Source of the DNA: a virus
Length of the DNA stretch: 48,494 bases
IMG/VR virus record: IMGVR_UViG_3300020122_000133
Location: 1-48,494 of that record
Reading direction: 5' to 3' (one strand)
Part shown: one piece after another, positions 25,755-32,660 of the stretch
Numbering within the stretch: the first letter of the stretch is position 1
Layout of the letters: each line of letters opens with the position of its first letter
The notes under the pieces: model-generated
Told to the model about the DNA's origin: nothing
Databases searched by the model: none
Seen by the model: the letters and a program-made list of their open reading frames with translations, nothing else
Position numbers and translations under genes: made by a program

Positions 25755-27238
25755 CCCGCTGGCTAGGTGACGTTCGCATCCAGATCACCGTTGTCGTTGC
25801 CGCGATTGTAGCGCTCATTGTTCTGACCGAGAACAAGCCCAATCGCTGTCCGCCCATCCGCCAGACGGCAACGCCGCACTACATGCGCCCCGTCACGGCG
25901 ACGGTCGATACGGCTGGCCAGGTGACGACGGGCGGCGGAGTGCTCGACGATCTCGCCGAGTTGCGGATCGAAAACGCACGACTACGAAAAGCGCTGGCCG
26001 AGTGCCAGCAGAAGGGAGCGGACAATGAAATCACGCGGACCGGTGGAGCATTATCTGGTGGAGATCATGGGTCGGTACACAACGTCGTGCGGTCGCCAAG
26101 GATCATTCAACACGACATCTTCCCGCCGAGCGGTCACCTGCAAGCGATGCCGCAAGATCATCGGGCTGTCGCCACGAAAGGAATAGCACATGCCGAAACG
26201 GATAGCGATCGTACACTACCGGTCGGAAACTTGGAAGTTCGGGACGGGGTGCAGCAGCTCGAGTTTCTCAGACAGCATCCAGGTGACATCCGACAAGAGC
26301 GCGGTGACGTGCAAGCGCTGCCGCCACTTCAACGAGATGTGGCCAGATCCATTCCCGACTGCGCCTTATTCGTCCCCGGTCCGCTGAGCGATGGGTACGT
26401 TGACGGCTTCGGCCGTTCGACGCATTACACTCGCTACAGGCCGGAGTGGGACAACCCGTGCTGGGCCGCAGAGGTCCAGCCATACACCGCGGCGACGATG
26501 ACGATCTGCGGACGGTCGGACGTGGCATCGATCGCGCAGTGTAGAGCCGCGATAGCGGCAGGAGGACAAGCATGGACGACACCACAGAATTCTTTGAAAT
26601 CACTTGCAGTTGCGAGTGCGGATGCCATCACGAAGTCCGCGAAGTCGGAGATCGTTGCGAAGATTGCAAGTCCGGCATTCATAAGAGTTGAGCGCTCCTC
26701 CTCCGTCGCCCTCGCGCGCTCGGGCCTGCCGACGTGGTCAACGTCGTTGAACGACTTCCGCGGCGATTGGGACGCGCCGCCGCGACCTCAGCCCATCGTC
26801 TCGCCACGCATGATGGCAGCGCTGATTCGCCGACCGAGCAACCCGCCGGAGCCAGTTCTCCCAACGCTGTGTGATGACTCGGACGTGCACGGCCCATTCG
26901 GCACTGAGCGATACTCCGGCTACGTCAACTACGAATACCTCGCCGACAAGTGTTTCCTCATTCACGACTGGAAACGCAGCGGCCAAGAGCTGCACGTCTA
27001 CCTCGCAATTCATGGGTACCCGTCACCAGGGGCGGCGTACGACCTGTTCGTCCCGTGGGAGGTATACGCCGGTGCTCACTGGCTGGGCGTCTGTACGACC
27101 CTCAGCGGGTGCCGCTGGTTGCCGGTGGACCCGAACGCGAGAGAGGGTGTCACAGTAGAGGTGCCGATGGACCTGCCGTTCGAGCAACCGGCGTTGCTTC
27201 GATCGATGACGGACCATTGGATGGGAGGGAAGCCGTGA
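25751..27238 (+). CDS. Composite 495-codon frame: membrane/coiled-coil start and separate C-terminal domain
   Basis: The first ~92 residues look real: an N-terminal membrane segment (IQITVVVAAIVALIVL) and a coiled coil (LAELRIENARLRKALAECQQ). Residues ~93-215 are low-quality and overlap two Cys-rich small genes in another frame. The last ~140 residues again look real (YSGYVNYEYLADKCFLIHDW, YDLFVPWEVYAGAHWLGVC). A separate gene could begin at ATG 26810 (142 aa). Either one protein is overprinted by small genes, or two genes share an open frame by chance. Stop 27238 overlaps the next GTG. Confidence 0.4.
   Translation: MTRWLGDVRIQITVVVAAIVALIVLTENKPNRCPPIRQTATPHYMRPVTATVDTAGQVTTGGGVLDDLAELRIENARLRKALAECQQKGADNEITRTGGALSGGDHGSVHNVVRSPRIIQHDIFPPSGHLQAMPQDHRAVATKGIAHAETDSDRTLPVGNLEVRDGVQQLEFLRQHPGDIRQERGDVQALPPLQRDVARSIPDCALFVPGPLSDGYVDGFGRSTHYTRYRPEWDNPCWAAEVQPYTAATMTICGRSDVASIAQCRAAIAAGGQAWTTPQNSLKSLAVASADAITKSAKSEIVAKIASPAFIRVERSSSVALARSGLPTWSTSLNDFRGDWDAPPRPQPIVSPRMMAALIRRPSNPPEPVLPTLCDDSDVHGPFGTERYSGYVNYEYLADKCFLIHDWKRSGQELHVYLAIHGYPSPGAAYDLFVPWEVYAGAHWLGVCTTLSGCRWLPVDPNAREGVTVEVPMDLPFEQPALLRSMTDHWMGGKP
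26025..26186 (+). CDS. Small zinc-type protein, HY...C...VTCKRC, copy 1 (53 aa)
   Basis: AAGGGAG lies 8 nt before ATG 26025. Residues H9, C22, C39 and C42 make a plausible one-zinc site, with the signature RAVTCKRCRKIIG. The neighbouring gene at 26190 has the same HY near residue 9, one mid-chain Cys and SAVTCKRC, so the two are paralogues. Small proteins ending VTCKRC are common in phages; their job is not known. Confidence 0.75.
   Translation: MKSRGPVEHYLVEIMGRYTTSCGRQGSFNTTSSRRAVTCKRCRKIIGLSPRKE
26190..26387 (+). CDS. Small zinc-type protein, HY...C...VTCKRC, copy 2 (65 aa)
   Basis: ATG 26190 lies 3 nt after the stop of copy 1 behind AAAGGAA. H9-Y10, C21, C41 and C44 parallel the ligands of the first copy; VTCKRCRHF is the shared signature. 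A Trp/Pro-rich tail (EMWPDPFPTAPYSS) is unique to this copy. Confidence 0.75.
   Translation: MPKRIAIVHYRSETWKFGTGCSSSSFSDSIQVTSDKSAVTCKRCRHFNEMWPDPFPTAPYSSPVR
26572..26691 (+). CDS. Cys-rich mini-protein, 39 aa
   Basis: A strong GGAGG (26560-26564 region) precedes ATG 26572. Seven of the 39 residues... are metal-type ligands: TCSCECGCHH gives C12, C14, C16, C18, H19, H20, followed by C29 and C32 in DRCEDCKSGIH and H37. That density suggests one or two zinc ions hold the peptide together. It is translated from a frame different from the long frame that covers it. Confidence 0.65.
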   Translation: MDDTTEFFEITCSCECGCHHEVREVGDRCEDCKSGIHKS

Positions 27239-27420
27239 GGGCGACGAAGGTTATCCTCGCTACAGGTGATGCGCTGGTTGTCGAAGCCGGAGAGCATCGG
27301 TGTTGGCATGCCGATGAAGTCTCCGATTTCCCCGTTCAGGTTGATGACGGAACGGTCTGTGATATCTGCGAAGAGGTCATCGGCTTCGTTGACTATCCGT
27401 ACGTTGGGGGGCAGCCGTGA
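27235..27420 (+). CDS. Small zinc-type protein, 61 aa
   Basis: GTG 27235 has GGGAGGGA 5 nt upstream and overlaps the preceding TGA. Potential ligands are H22, C24, H26 (EHRCWHADE) and C44, C47 (VCDICEEV). The layout resembles a small rubredoxin-like or zinc-ribbon fold. Coupled by GTGA overlap to the next gene. Confidence 0.65.
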   Translation: MRATKVILATGDALVVEAGEHRCWHADEVSDFPVQVDDGTVCDICEEVIGFVDYPYVGGQP

Positions 27421-27605
27421 GCGAGGAACGCTTTTACCCGACCTTCTATGAGTATCCAGGCTATTTCTCCCCGCCCGACTCTGAGGACGACCCTGAGTGC
27501 ATCTGTGCTGATCCGGACAATCCTGATGCCGAACCAACCCCCGACTGTTACTACCACGGCGATCATAGATCGAGGGCGCAGCGGCAGGCCGATGAATACC
27601 TTTGA
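27417..27605 (+). CDS. Acidic small protein with CIC...PTPDCYYHG motif, 62 aa
   Basis: The product is acidic and Pro-rich with the signature ECICADPDNPDAEPTPDCYY followed by HGD. The same signature recurs at about 29468-29520 in a broken gene. C, C, C and H in this pattern suggest one metal site. GTG overlaps the previous stop. Confidence 0.7.
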   Translation: MSEERFYPTFYEYPGYFSPPDSEDDPECICADPDNPDAEPTPDCYYHGDHRSRAQRQADEYL

Positions 27606-27614
27606 GGAGGCAAC

Positions 27615-27773
27615 GTGACCGACCGAGAGCGACTTCGCCGTATTGCGGAGATCATTGATGCAGTAGACAACCGATGTATGGCCGTCGATGGGCCAGTGAC
27701 GCCAACGCTTGAGGAGATGAGACAGGAAGAGATTTCGGAAATCTACGAGCTGGCGTGTGGAGACGACCGATGA
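27615..27773 (+). CDS. Small conserved phage protein (DNRCMA.DGPVTPT type), 52 aa
   Basis: The product carries IAEIIDAVDNRCMAVDGPVT followed by PTLEEMRQEEISEIYELACG. I recall near-identical cores in unrelated phage genomes, always unannotated. GAGGAGG lies 4 nt before GTG 27615, and TGA overlaps the next ATG. Too short to be found by a 60-codon cutoff. Confidence 0.75.
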   Translation: MTDRERLRRIAEIIDAVDNRCMAVDGPVTPTLEEMRQEEISEIYELACGDDR

Positions 27774-28045
27774 GCCCGCGCGGCTACTCCCCGAAACGCG
27801 TGCCGAAAGAGTGTCCCGTCTGCGGAGGTCCAGCGGGAACGGGCCATTCCGGTTCACCGGCCGTTGATCTGATCTGCTGGACATGCTGGAGTTCGATCCC
27901 GTTGCAGACTGTGGAGTTATGGCATAACGACGAAGGCATCACGACAGCGAGCCTCATCGCCATCGCCCGCGAGCGCCGACAGTCTTGCAAGACCATCAAG
28001 CGATCGAGCGGAGCGCTGAAGGCGAAGTCGGGGAGGGTGCGATGA
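27770..28045 (+). CDS. Zinc-ribbon-like protein, 91 aa
   Basis: Two Cys pairs, CPVCGG (about residues 15-18) and CWTCW (about 37-40), are spaced as in a zinc ribbon; a helical basic tail follows. ATG 27770 overlaps the upstream TGA and its own stop overlaps the next ATG. Confidence 0.7.
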   Translation: MSPRGYSPKRVPKECPVCGGPAGTGHSGSPAVDLICWTCWSSIPLQTVELWHNDEGITTASLIAIARERRQSCKTIKRSSGALKAKSGRVR

Positions 28046-28215
28046 GTCGGTATCGCTGCTGTATACGTTGCGGTTCGGGTCGCACCAAGACGCAGATCAC
28101 GGCCAATGGATATCGATGCGTCAACGTGCTCGGATGTCAGCGGAGAGTGCACGAAAGACATACGATACCACTGTCCCGCAAGACATCTGACGGCAGCAAG
28201 CGGAGAACGGGATGA
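28042..28215 (+). CDS. Zinc-ribbon-like protein, 57 aa
   Basis: CCIRCGSGRTKTQITANGYR with CVNVLGC downstream gives two Cys pairs ~20 residues apart, as in a compact zinc ribbon. The tail is basic. Coupled by ATGA on both sides within the small-gene array. Confidence 0.7.
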   Translation: MSRYRCCIRCGSGRTKTQITANGYRCVNVLGCQRRVHERHTIPLSRKTSDGSKRRTG

Positions 28216-28535
28216 GCATCCAACCGGAAATCCGCTGTCGCTACTGCGACGCCCTCCACATCAACCCGCAGGCGATGGGCGCGCATCGAGTTGGTTGCGC
28301 GAACAGGAGTTCCGGTTCGGGCTTTGAGTTCGTGGCGGAGGATGGCGCGAAGCCGAATACCTGCGATGGACACGTATCACCCGAGTGGACGTGCACCCGA
28401 ACAGGTTGCGGCCACTCGACCGAGATGCACGCTCGGGATGATGGCACGCGACATGCTGGCACGTACTGCCTCGTGCCTGATTGCGACTGCTCGGCATTGA
28501 TCCCGACTAGTAAAATGGTAAGGCGAGTCCGATGA
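28212..28535 (+). CDS. Multi-zinc protein, 107 aa
   Basis: The first third is C2H2/C2HC-like (CRYCDALHINPQAMGAHRVG then C). The rest holds more Cys/His clusters (TCTRTGCGHSTEMH; YCLVPDCDC). These could form two or three zinc sites. ATG 28212 overlaps the previous TGA. Confidence 0.65.
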   Translation: MSIQPEIRCRYCDALHINPQAMGAHRVGCANRSSGSGFEFVAEDGAKPNTCDGHVSPEWTCTRTGCGHSTEMHARDDGTRHAGTYCLVPDCDCSALIPTSKMVRRVR

Positions 28536-28906
28536 CCACACAGGCTATTTGCGTGTGTCCGAGACACAATCACTTCCACGAACCGGGAATTGTCGGTTGT
28601 ATCTACTCGCGCGCTTCCAGACCTCCTTACGCCGAGCCGCCAGCCGTAGCAGCAGAGCGGGTATTTCCCTGCCCAACGTGCCAGAGCATGAATGCAGATG
28701 ACTGTGCACGGCAGGACTGTCCCGAATCGTTCACGTCCGCCGAGCCGCTGGATATGGACCCTCACGTCCGTTGCCGCGAGGTCATCGCGAAGCTGCGGGG
28801 ATATTCTGCCCATCGGTCATCATGCCCACATGTTTGGGGCGAGGGATTGTCTTGCACCTGTGGCCTTGACGCGCTACTCGCCGAGCTGGCGAAGGGGGAG
28901 AAGTGA
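28532..28906 (+). CDS. Cys/His-rich protein, 124 aa
   Basis: Metal-type ligands are spread along the chain: CVCPRHNHFH near the start, CPTCQS in the middle, and CPHVWGEGLSCTCGL near the end, before a short helix (ALLAELAKGEK). Function is not recognised. Start and stop overlap both neighbours. Confidence 0.65.
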   Translation: MTTQAICVCPRHNHFHEPGIVGCIYSRASRPPYAEPPAVAAERVFPCPTCQSMNADDCARQDCPESFTSAEPLDMDPHVRCREVIAKLRGYSAHRSSCPHVWGEGLSCTCGLDALLAELAKGEK

Positions 28907-29186
28907 GTTACTTCAGAGCAGCAAATGGCAAGCTGGTTACTGTTCAAGGTCAGCGCTGCGGCGATGTTCGTCCTGGCGACGTGTACCTTGACGCATCTGG
29001 CGCAATGCTCAATTCAATGACCGCCCGGAATATTGCCGCAATGATCCTCGAAGCGGCGGGACCGGAGCCGGTCGCGGAAGCGCCACCTGACCGCTTCCCG
29101 AGACGGGACAGCCGACGCATAACCGGCTCACCAAGACGCAGCGTGCGATCCTCGCCCTCATCAGCGAGTTGGAGGGAACAAAATGA
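28903..29186 (+). pseudogene. Small protein gene with apparent one-base frameshift
   Basis: The GTG at 28903 starts a good frame (YFRAANGKLVTVQGQRCGDV ... LNSMTARNIAAMILEAAG). After about 29090 the coding signal moves to the frame one base earlier: LPETGQPTHNRLTKTQRAIL then ALISELEGTK, ending with a TGA that overlaps ATG 29183 exactly as in the neighbouring genes. One extra C near 29091 would restore a ~94-aa gene. As written, the first frame runs on antifunctionally to 29292. No canonical slippery heptamer is present. Confidence 0.55.
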
Positions 29187-29544
29187 CTTACGTACCCGCT
29201 TGCCCTATGTGTGGATCTCCGAACTTCGTCAGCCTGCCGGGAGGGCCAAAGACAATCAGTTCAGGACAGATCGGTCGTCTTCGCTCGATTGAGAAGCATC
29301 TAGACGAAGCGCGAAATGACGACAGCGGACTTTGGGCCATCGCGACGCGGACCGTCAACGCGCTCCACGGGATCATCGGCGAGCTGGAGGGGAAATTAGA
29401 AGCGTCCACGATCCGCCAAGTCCGTCTGACCCCGATCCGCGAGAGGATGAACCGCAGTGCATCTGTAATCCCGACACGCCAGAAGATCCGACGCCGGATT
29501 GTTACTACCACGGAACCGACGCCGACGATGATGACCAGCGGTGA
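29183..29544 (+). pseudogene. Zinc-type protein gene whose second half is in another frame
   Basis: From ATG 29183 (GGAGGG upstream) the product begins TYVPACPMCGSPNFVSLPGG and continues helical to about residue 75. From about 29440 the coding signal lies one base earlier, as EDEPQCICNPDTPEDPTPDC followed by YYHG, a copy of the motif in the gene at 27417; it ends at TGA 29542-29544. That second frame has no ATG, GTG or TTG of its own. An indel, or an unusual ATT start near 29395, would explain it. Confidence 0.45.
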
Positions 29545-29755
29545 TGCAGACTTTCATGCTGGCGTGATGGCGGCACTGGCGATCGTCTACCAATTCGACG
29601 CCGAAACCATCGCCGAGGAGATCGTGCGCGCCTGCTCACATGAGAAACTTGTGAGTGTTGCGCGACGAGAGGACGATCCCTGGTTGGGAAATCTCCGGGC
29701 AACGATCAGGGAAGTGAACCGAAAGAGGCGAACGGGGAAGAGGCGCACGGGTTGA
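29528..29755 (+). CDS. Small helical protein, 75 aa
   Basis: Start ATG 29528 (or 29531) overlaps the end of the preceding frame. The product (DADFHAGVMAALAIVYQFDA then ETIAEEIVRACSHEKLVSVA) is helical with a Lys/Arg-rich tail. Related short proteins with EEIVRAC occur in other phages as far as I recall. Function unknown. Confidence 0.6.
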   Translation: MMTSGDADFHAGVMAALAIVYQFDAETIAEEIVRACSHEKLVSVARREDDPWLGNLRATIREVNRKRRTGKRRTG

Positions 29756-29803
29756 TGGCTTTGCAGCCATCTTTCATGCGACAATTAACCAAAAGGAGAA
29801 GCC

Positions 29804-30325
29804 ATGAAGAGATTCGGAATCGAACAGTTCACTCTCGGCGTCCTGCTCATCGTCGTCGCGCTCGGGGGCCTGATGCAGGGCTGCGCATCTGCACCCGTCG
29901 TGAAGCACCCATGCGGGGTGCCACCGTGCCCTGGTGATCCAACTTACCTACCCCCGCCGGCTGGGGCGTCGGCATCGGAAACGACCGGCAACGTCGCTGA
30001 TCCGCTCCCACCGCCTCAGGACCCCCCGGGCGGCGGCTTGCTGCGCTCCGACTTGTTGAACGCTCTGGCGCGCGCTCAACAGGGCGGCGACACGATCGGA
30101 GCGAAGTGCTGGGCATCGGCATTGGCTTTGGTCGATTCGATCCATCCTCCGGCGCTCGGGCTGCATGGCGTGGCATCGGCGATCGAGGAGACGCGATTGA
30201 TCCAACGGGCGACGGCGAATCCGCTGCTCGAACAGGCGCACGTCGATTGCGCACCGGTCTACGTCGATGCGCACTTCATCGCGGTCAAGCTGGGACTTGG
30301 CGCGGCTGGGCTGAAGCTGCCGTGA
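29804..30325 (+). CDS. Predicted lipoprotein, 173 aa
   Basis: A hydrophobic N-terminal segment (FTLGVLLIVVALGGLMQGC) ends in a lipobox-like LMQGC, predicting lipid attachment at C27. A Pro/Gly-rich linker and a helical C-terminal domain with three more cysteines follow. AAAAGGAGAAG precedes the ATG. It could act in superinfection exclusion or as an outer-membrane lysis subunit, but size and sequence do not decide. Confidence 0.6.
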   Translation: MKRFGIEQFTLGVLLIVVALGGLMQGCASAPVVKHPCGVPPCPGDPTYLPPPAGASASETTGNVADPLPPPQDPPGGGLLRSDLLNALARAQQGGDTIGAKCWASALALVDSIHPPALGLHGVASAIEETRLIQRATANPLLEQAHVDCAPVYVDAHFIAVKLGLGAAGLKLP

Positions 30326-30342
30326 GCACTTGGAGGCAACCC

Positions 30343-30927
30343 ATGAAAAGTCTACTCGCCGCCGTTCTGACGTTCGCTGCCGTAACGCTATCGGCATCGT
30401 CGCTCAAGTGCCCAGCCGACTGGACATGTATCGACTGTGCGAGGATTGCCCTTGTGCTCGATACCTGCGATATCTTCGCGCCGACCGGCAACTATTCAGC
30501 GGATGTTGCGGGCCTCGTCTCGACCGATCAACGGACGCTGGACCGGTATGAGGACGCAGTGGTCGATGCATCAGCCAACCACCTCATCTCAGAGGGGGAT
30601 GCCCGTTACCTGATGCACCGCGCTGAGCAGTTGCGGGACTTGGCTGGACTTCCGAGATGGGAACGATCCACTGGCGCACCGTGGCGACCGCCAGAGTATC
30701 CACGGGAGAGCGTCCACCATTCTGCGCGTCGAGCTCTGTCTCTTGACACTCTGACCGACGACCTCACGGTCCTGGCCGCGATGCGCTTCTTGGGACTTGG
30801 GAGCCGCGGCGCGATCGTGAGGCGACTCGCGGTGTACGAGACACACGTAGTCGCGGCCGTGGCACGGCGCGAGGTGACGGCGGCTCAAGGATGGACGCTG
30901 ATGCGAGCCGGGGCGGCGTTCCTCTGA
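30343..30927 (+). CDS. Exported helical protein, 194 aa
   Basis: A signal peptide (MKSLLAAVLTFAAVTLSASS) precedes a domain with C-rich start (LKCPADWTCIDCARIALVLD) and long helices. GGAGG lies 6 nt before ATG 30343. I see no lysozyme, amidase or peptidase motif. Together with the lipoprotein gene and the mini membrane gene it forms an envelope-directed set. Confidence 0.6.
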   Translation: MKSLLAAVLTFAAVTLSASSLKCPADWTCIDCARIALVLDTCDIFAPTGNYSADVAGLVSTDQRTLDRYEDAVVDASANHLISEGDARYLMHRAEQLRDLAGLPRWERSTGAPWRPPEYPRESVHHSARRALSLDTLTDDLTVLAAMRFLGLGSRGAIVRRLAVYETHVVAAVARREVTAAQGWTLMRAGAAFL

Positions 30928-31001
30928 TGACCCGCCTCCTCATCGCCCTCGTCTGCCTCGCCACCGTTTGGGCGGTTGTGGCGTGGTGGGAGGGGATGTG
31001 A
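30927..31001 (+). CDS. Single-span mini membrane protein, 24 aa
   Basis: ATG 30927 overlaps the preceding TGA and its own TGA overlaps the next GTG. The product MTRLLIALVCLATVWAVVAW, then WEGM, is one hydrophobic helix with a positive N-terminus. Coupling on both sides favours real translation; possible holin-like or regulatory micropeptide, not decided. Confidence 0.5.
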   Translation: MTRLLIALVCLATVWAVVAWWEGM

Positions 31002-31564
31002 ATCACGCCGATCTCGTAGCTGTGGCAGCAAAGTGGCTCAAGGTCCAATGTCGCTGCCCGGTGGTGATCACGGAAATGGTCACGGCCGCGATGGAAACGC
31101 CGGACGCGATCGGCTGGACGCGCGGCGGAGTAACGACCGTCGTCGAATGCAAGACGAGCCGCTCGGACTTCGCGGCCGACGCGAAGAAATTCTTCCGACG
31201 CTCGCCGAATCACGGGATGGGACGCTTTCGGTATTTCATGACGGAGCCGGGACTTCTCAAGCCTGATGAACTTCCGGCCGGATGGGGCCTGCTCGAAGTC
31301 ACGGCGAAGCGCGTCAACATCGTCAAGCGCTCACACGGAAGCGAGTGCACGTGCACGAGGACAGCGATGATGGGGAGCACCACTTACAGCTATGCTCATT
31401 GCGAGCAGGCATTCCCGGTCATGGATGGCTGCGGCGAATTCGCCATGCTCCTATCGCTGATCCGGCGGCTCGCCGGTCCAGGCGTGCGCGGCAAGGCTTC
31501 CGTGTTCATCGATCCGTACACGAACGACGAACACGGGCAACCCATTGCGCAGTCCGAATCCTGA
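30998..31564 (+). CDS. PD-(D/E)xK nuclease-like protein, 188 aa
   Basis: The sequence shows the acidic/Lys pattern of this fold: E26 (VVITEM), D36 (PDAIGW), then E50-C-K52 (VVECKTSRSDF) with D57. The GMGRFRYFMTEPGLLKPDEL stretch that follows is typical of a phage/bacterial family with this fold, as I recall it. Such proteins cut or process DNA; the phage role is unknown. GTG 30998 has GGAGGGG just upstream. Confidence 0.7.
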   Translation: MNHADLVAVAAKWLKVQCRCPVVITEMVTAAMETPDAIGWTRGGVTTVVECKTSRSDFAADAKKFFRRSPNHGMGRFRYFMTEPGLLKPDELPAGWGLLEVTAKRVNIVKRSHGSECTCTRTAMMGSTTYSYAHCEQAFPVMDGCGEFAMLLSLIRRLAGPGVRGKASVFIDPYTNDEHGQPIAQSES

Positions 31565-31571
31565 TCCGCCC

Positions 31572-31600
31572 TTGCGCGGCGGACGGATCGGACCTATATT
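31572..31600 (+). promoter_or_regulatory. Promoter upstream of the exported gene at 31645
   Basis: TTGCGC (31572-31577), a 17-nt spacer and TATATT (31595-31600). The spacer end and -10 (GGACCTATATT) are identical to those of the promoter at 46275-46303. A small GC hairpin (TCCGCC/GGCGGA) overlaps the -35. Confidence 0.75.
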
Positions 31601-31615
31601 TCGCATGTCACAAAC

Positions 31616-31631
31616 TTCCGTTCGAACGGAA
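31616..31631 (+). promoter_or_regulatory. Perfect 16-bp palindrome in the leader
   Basis: TTCCGTTCGAACGGAA lies ~16 nt after the -10 and immediately before the AAGGAG ribosome site of the gene at 31645. It could be a repressor operator or an mRNA hairpin that partly hides the ribosome site. Confidence 0.5.
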
Positions 31632-31644
31632 AGGAGAATAGACA

Positions 31645-31953
31645 ATGAAGTACACCATTGCCCTTCTGGCGCTCGTCGCGTTGATGATCGCCTTCCTCCC
31701 CGAGGCCATCGCTGGCAGTCGTACCAACGGCGCTCCGACGATGAGCGCCATCAACTTCGACGTTCCGGCTCCGGTCGTGCAGCCGACGCTCACCATCACT
31801 CCGGTGACCGTTGCGGCGGCCAGGATCGCTCAGCGCGTCGAGGCTACTTTGAACGATAAGGTTGACGGCACCGACAGAACGCCGACTGCGACCGGTTCGG
31901 GACACGCCAGGGGATTCGCCCAGCCAACGCGGGCCGTTCCGTTGACCACCTGA
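31645..31953 (+). CDS. Small exported protein, 102 aa
   Basis: A signal peptide (MKYTIALLALVALMIAFLPE, cleavage near AIAGS) is followed by a Thr/Pro/Val-rich chain with no cysteines. It has its own promoter, a palindromic leader and a good AAGGAG site, so it may be strongly and separately expressed. Role unknown; exclusion or envelope modification are possibilities. Confidence 0.6.
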   Translation: MKYTIALLALVALMIAFLPEAIAGSRTNGAPTMSAINFDVPAPVVQPTLTITPVTVAAARIAQRVEATLNDKVDGTDRTPTATGSGHARGFAQPTRAVPLTT

Positions 31954-32302
31954 TGACGAAAGAAGAACATCGATTCTTGGGGAGTCGATCCGCCGCCTGG
32001 TAGTGGGTCAGTTTGATAGTTATTGAATGCGCTGATGGGGTCCGGCTTCGAATTTGCCAGCCATCGGTTGCGACCGTCCGATCACTTTCCAAATCGTCTC
32101 GGGTGGCCATTTTTCACGCTCTCGACACGGTCTGTGCTCATCATCGGAACCGAAGAAATGCTCACGCACGAAATTTCACGGGAGCTGTCGACTTACGTAA
32201 CTCGTCAGAAATAAACGGCTTAAGGTTGCGTGCTGCCAAAAAAGGCGGCAGTCTGTCGACCGAGCCAGCGCTACCAGTGCCGCCCTTTGCCTTCGCTGCA
32301 CG
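31954..32302. other. Mostly noncoding stretch of lower GC
   Basis: About 350 nt with no convincing gene. Frames at 32013-32363 (plus) and 31844-32110 (minus) are open but lack ribosome sites and good composition. A hairpin with an A-rich loop (GCTGCC-aaaaaa-GGCGGC, about 32229-32250) lies shortly before the terminator. A small RNA or acquired filler is possible. Confidence 0.4.
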
Positions 32303-32329
32303 CGCCGCCTCGAAAGGGGCGGCGTTTTT
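32303..32329 (+). terminator. Intrinsic terminator with GAAA tetraloop
   Basis: CGCCGCCTC (32303-32311) pairs with GGGGCGGCG (32316-32324; one T-G pair) around a GAAA loop, followed by TTTTT. It ends plus-strand transcription of the accessory region just before the next promoter. Confidence 0.9.
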
Positions 32330-32340
32330 CGTTTCTGCGC

Positions 32341-32380
32341 CAACTTGCCACTTGACAAGTTGATATGACGGCGATATGAT
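32341..32380 (+). promoter_or_regulatory. Strong promoter with operator-like dyad
   Basis: TTGACA (32352-32357), a 17-nt spacer and TATGAT (32375-32380). An inverted repeat CAACTTG (32341-32347) / CAAGTTG (32356-32362) overlaps the -35, so a bound repressor would block polymerase. The Arc-type gene at 32660 in the same transcript is the natural candidate, which would make this an autoregulated promoter. Confidence 0.8.
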
Positions 32381-32403
32381 GTACCTGAAAATGAGGTTAC
32401 ATC
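32379..32403 (+). promoter_or_regulatory. Imperfect inverted repeat at the transcript start
   Basis: GATGTACCT (32379-32387) and AGGTTACATC (32394-32403) are complementary apart from one bulged base. They span the likely start of transcription and the GAGG ribosome site of ATG 32404. This may be a second operator or a leader hairpin. Confidence 0.45.
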
Positions 32404-32469
32404 ATGAGCGACGACAACCACCTCGGAGATGAATTCGACCAGGGCGATGCGGTGAGGAGTGCGAAATGA
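32404..32469 (+). CDS. Acidic leader micropeptide, 21 aa
   Basis: MSDDNHLGDEFDQGDAVRSA then K, starting 24 nt after the -10 with a GAGG site 7 nt upstream. Its TGA overlaps the next ATG. It may serve mainly to couple translation. Confidence 0.45.
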   Translation: MSDDNHLGDEFDQGDAVRSAK

Positions 32470-32660
32470 GCCGCGCATACTGCCCGATGCATCAAGGCGG
32501 TAAGCACCGCTGGGGCGCAATCCAACGGAGCGAGGAGGATGGCACACTTATTCGTTTCTGCGCATACTGCACGACACCGCAAGCCGGATCGCAGATTCCG
32601 AAAGATCAACGGACATGGTTCGAGCAACTGGAGCGAGTCAAGAGCGAGGGCCGAGCATAA
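32466..32660 (+). CDS. Small zinc-type protein, 64 aa
   Basis: Ligand-like residues CPMHQGGKH (C6, H9, H14) and CAYC (C32, C35) suggest a single zinc site, followed by a charged helix (TWFEQLERVKSEGRA). It is co-transcribed with the Arc-type gene, whose ATG overlaps this stop (TAATG). Confidence 0.65.
   Translation: MSRAYCPMHQGGKHRWGAIQRSEEDGTLIRFCAYCTTPQAGSQIPKDQRTWFEQLERVKSEGRA

Noticed and set aside
29380-29400. Programmed -1 frameshift heptamer GGGAAAT
   Set aside because: The heptamer is not in the reading phase required for slippage from the gene at 29183, and no downstream pseudoknot is evident.
32050-32085. tRNA-like GGCTTCGAATTTGCC
   Set aside because: No flanking acceptor, D or anticodon stems can be drawn.
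32013-32363. 116-codon plus-strand frame
   Set aside because: It runs through the intrinsic terminator and has no ribosome site.
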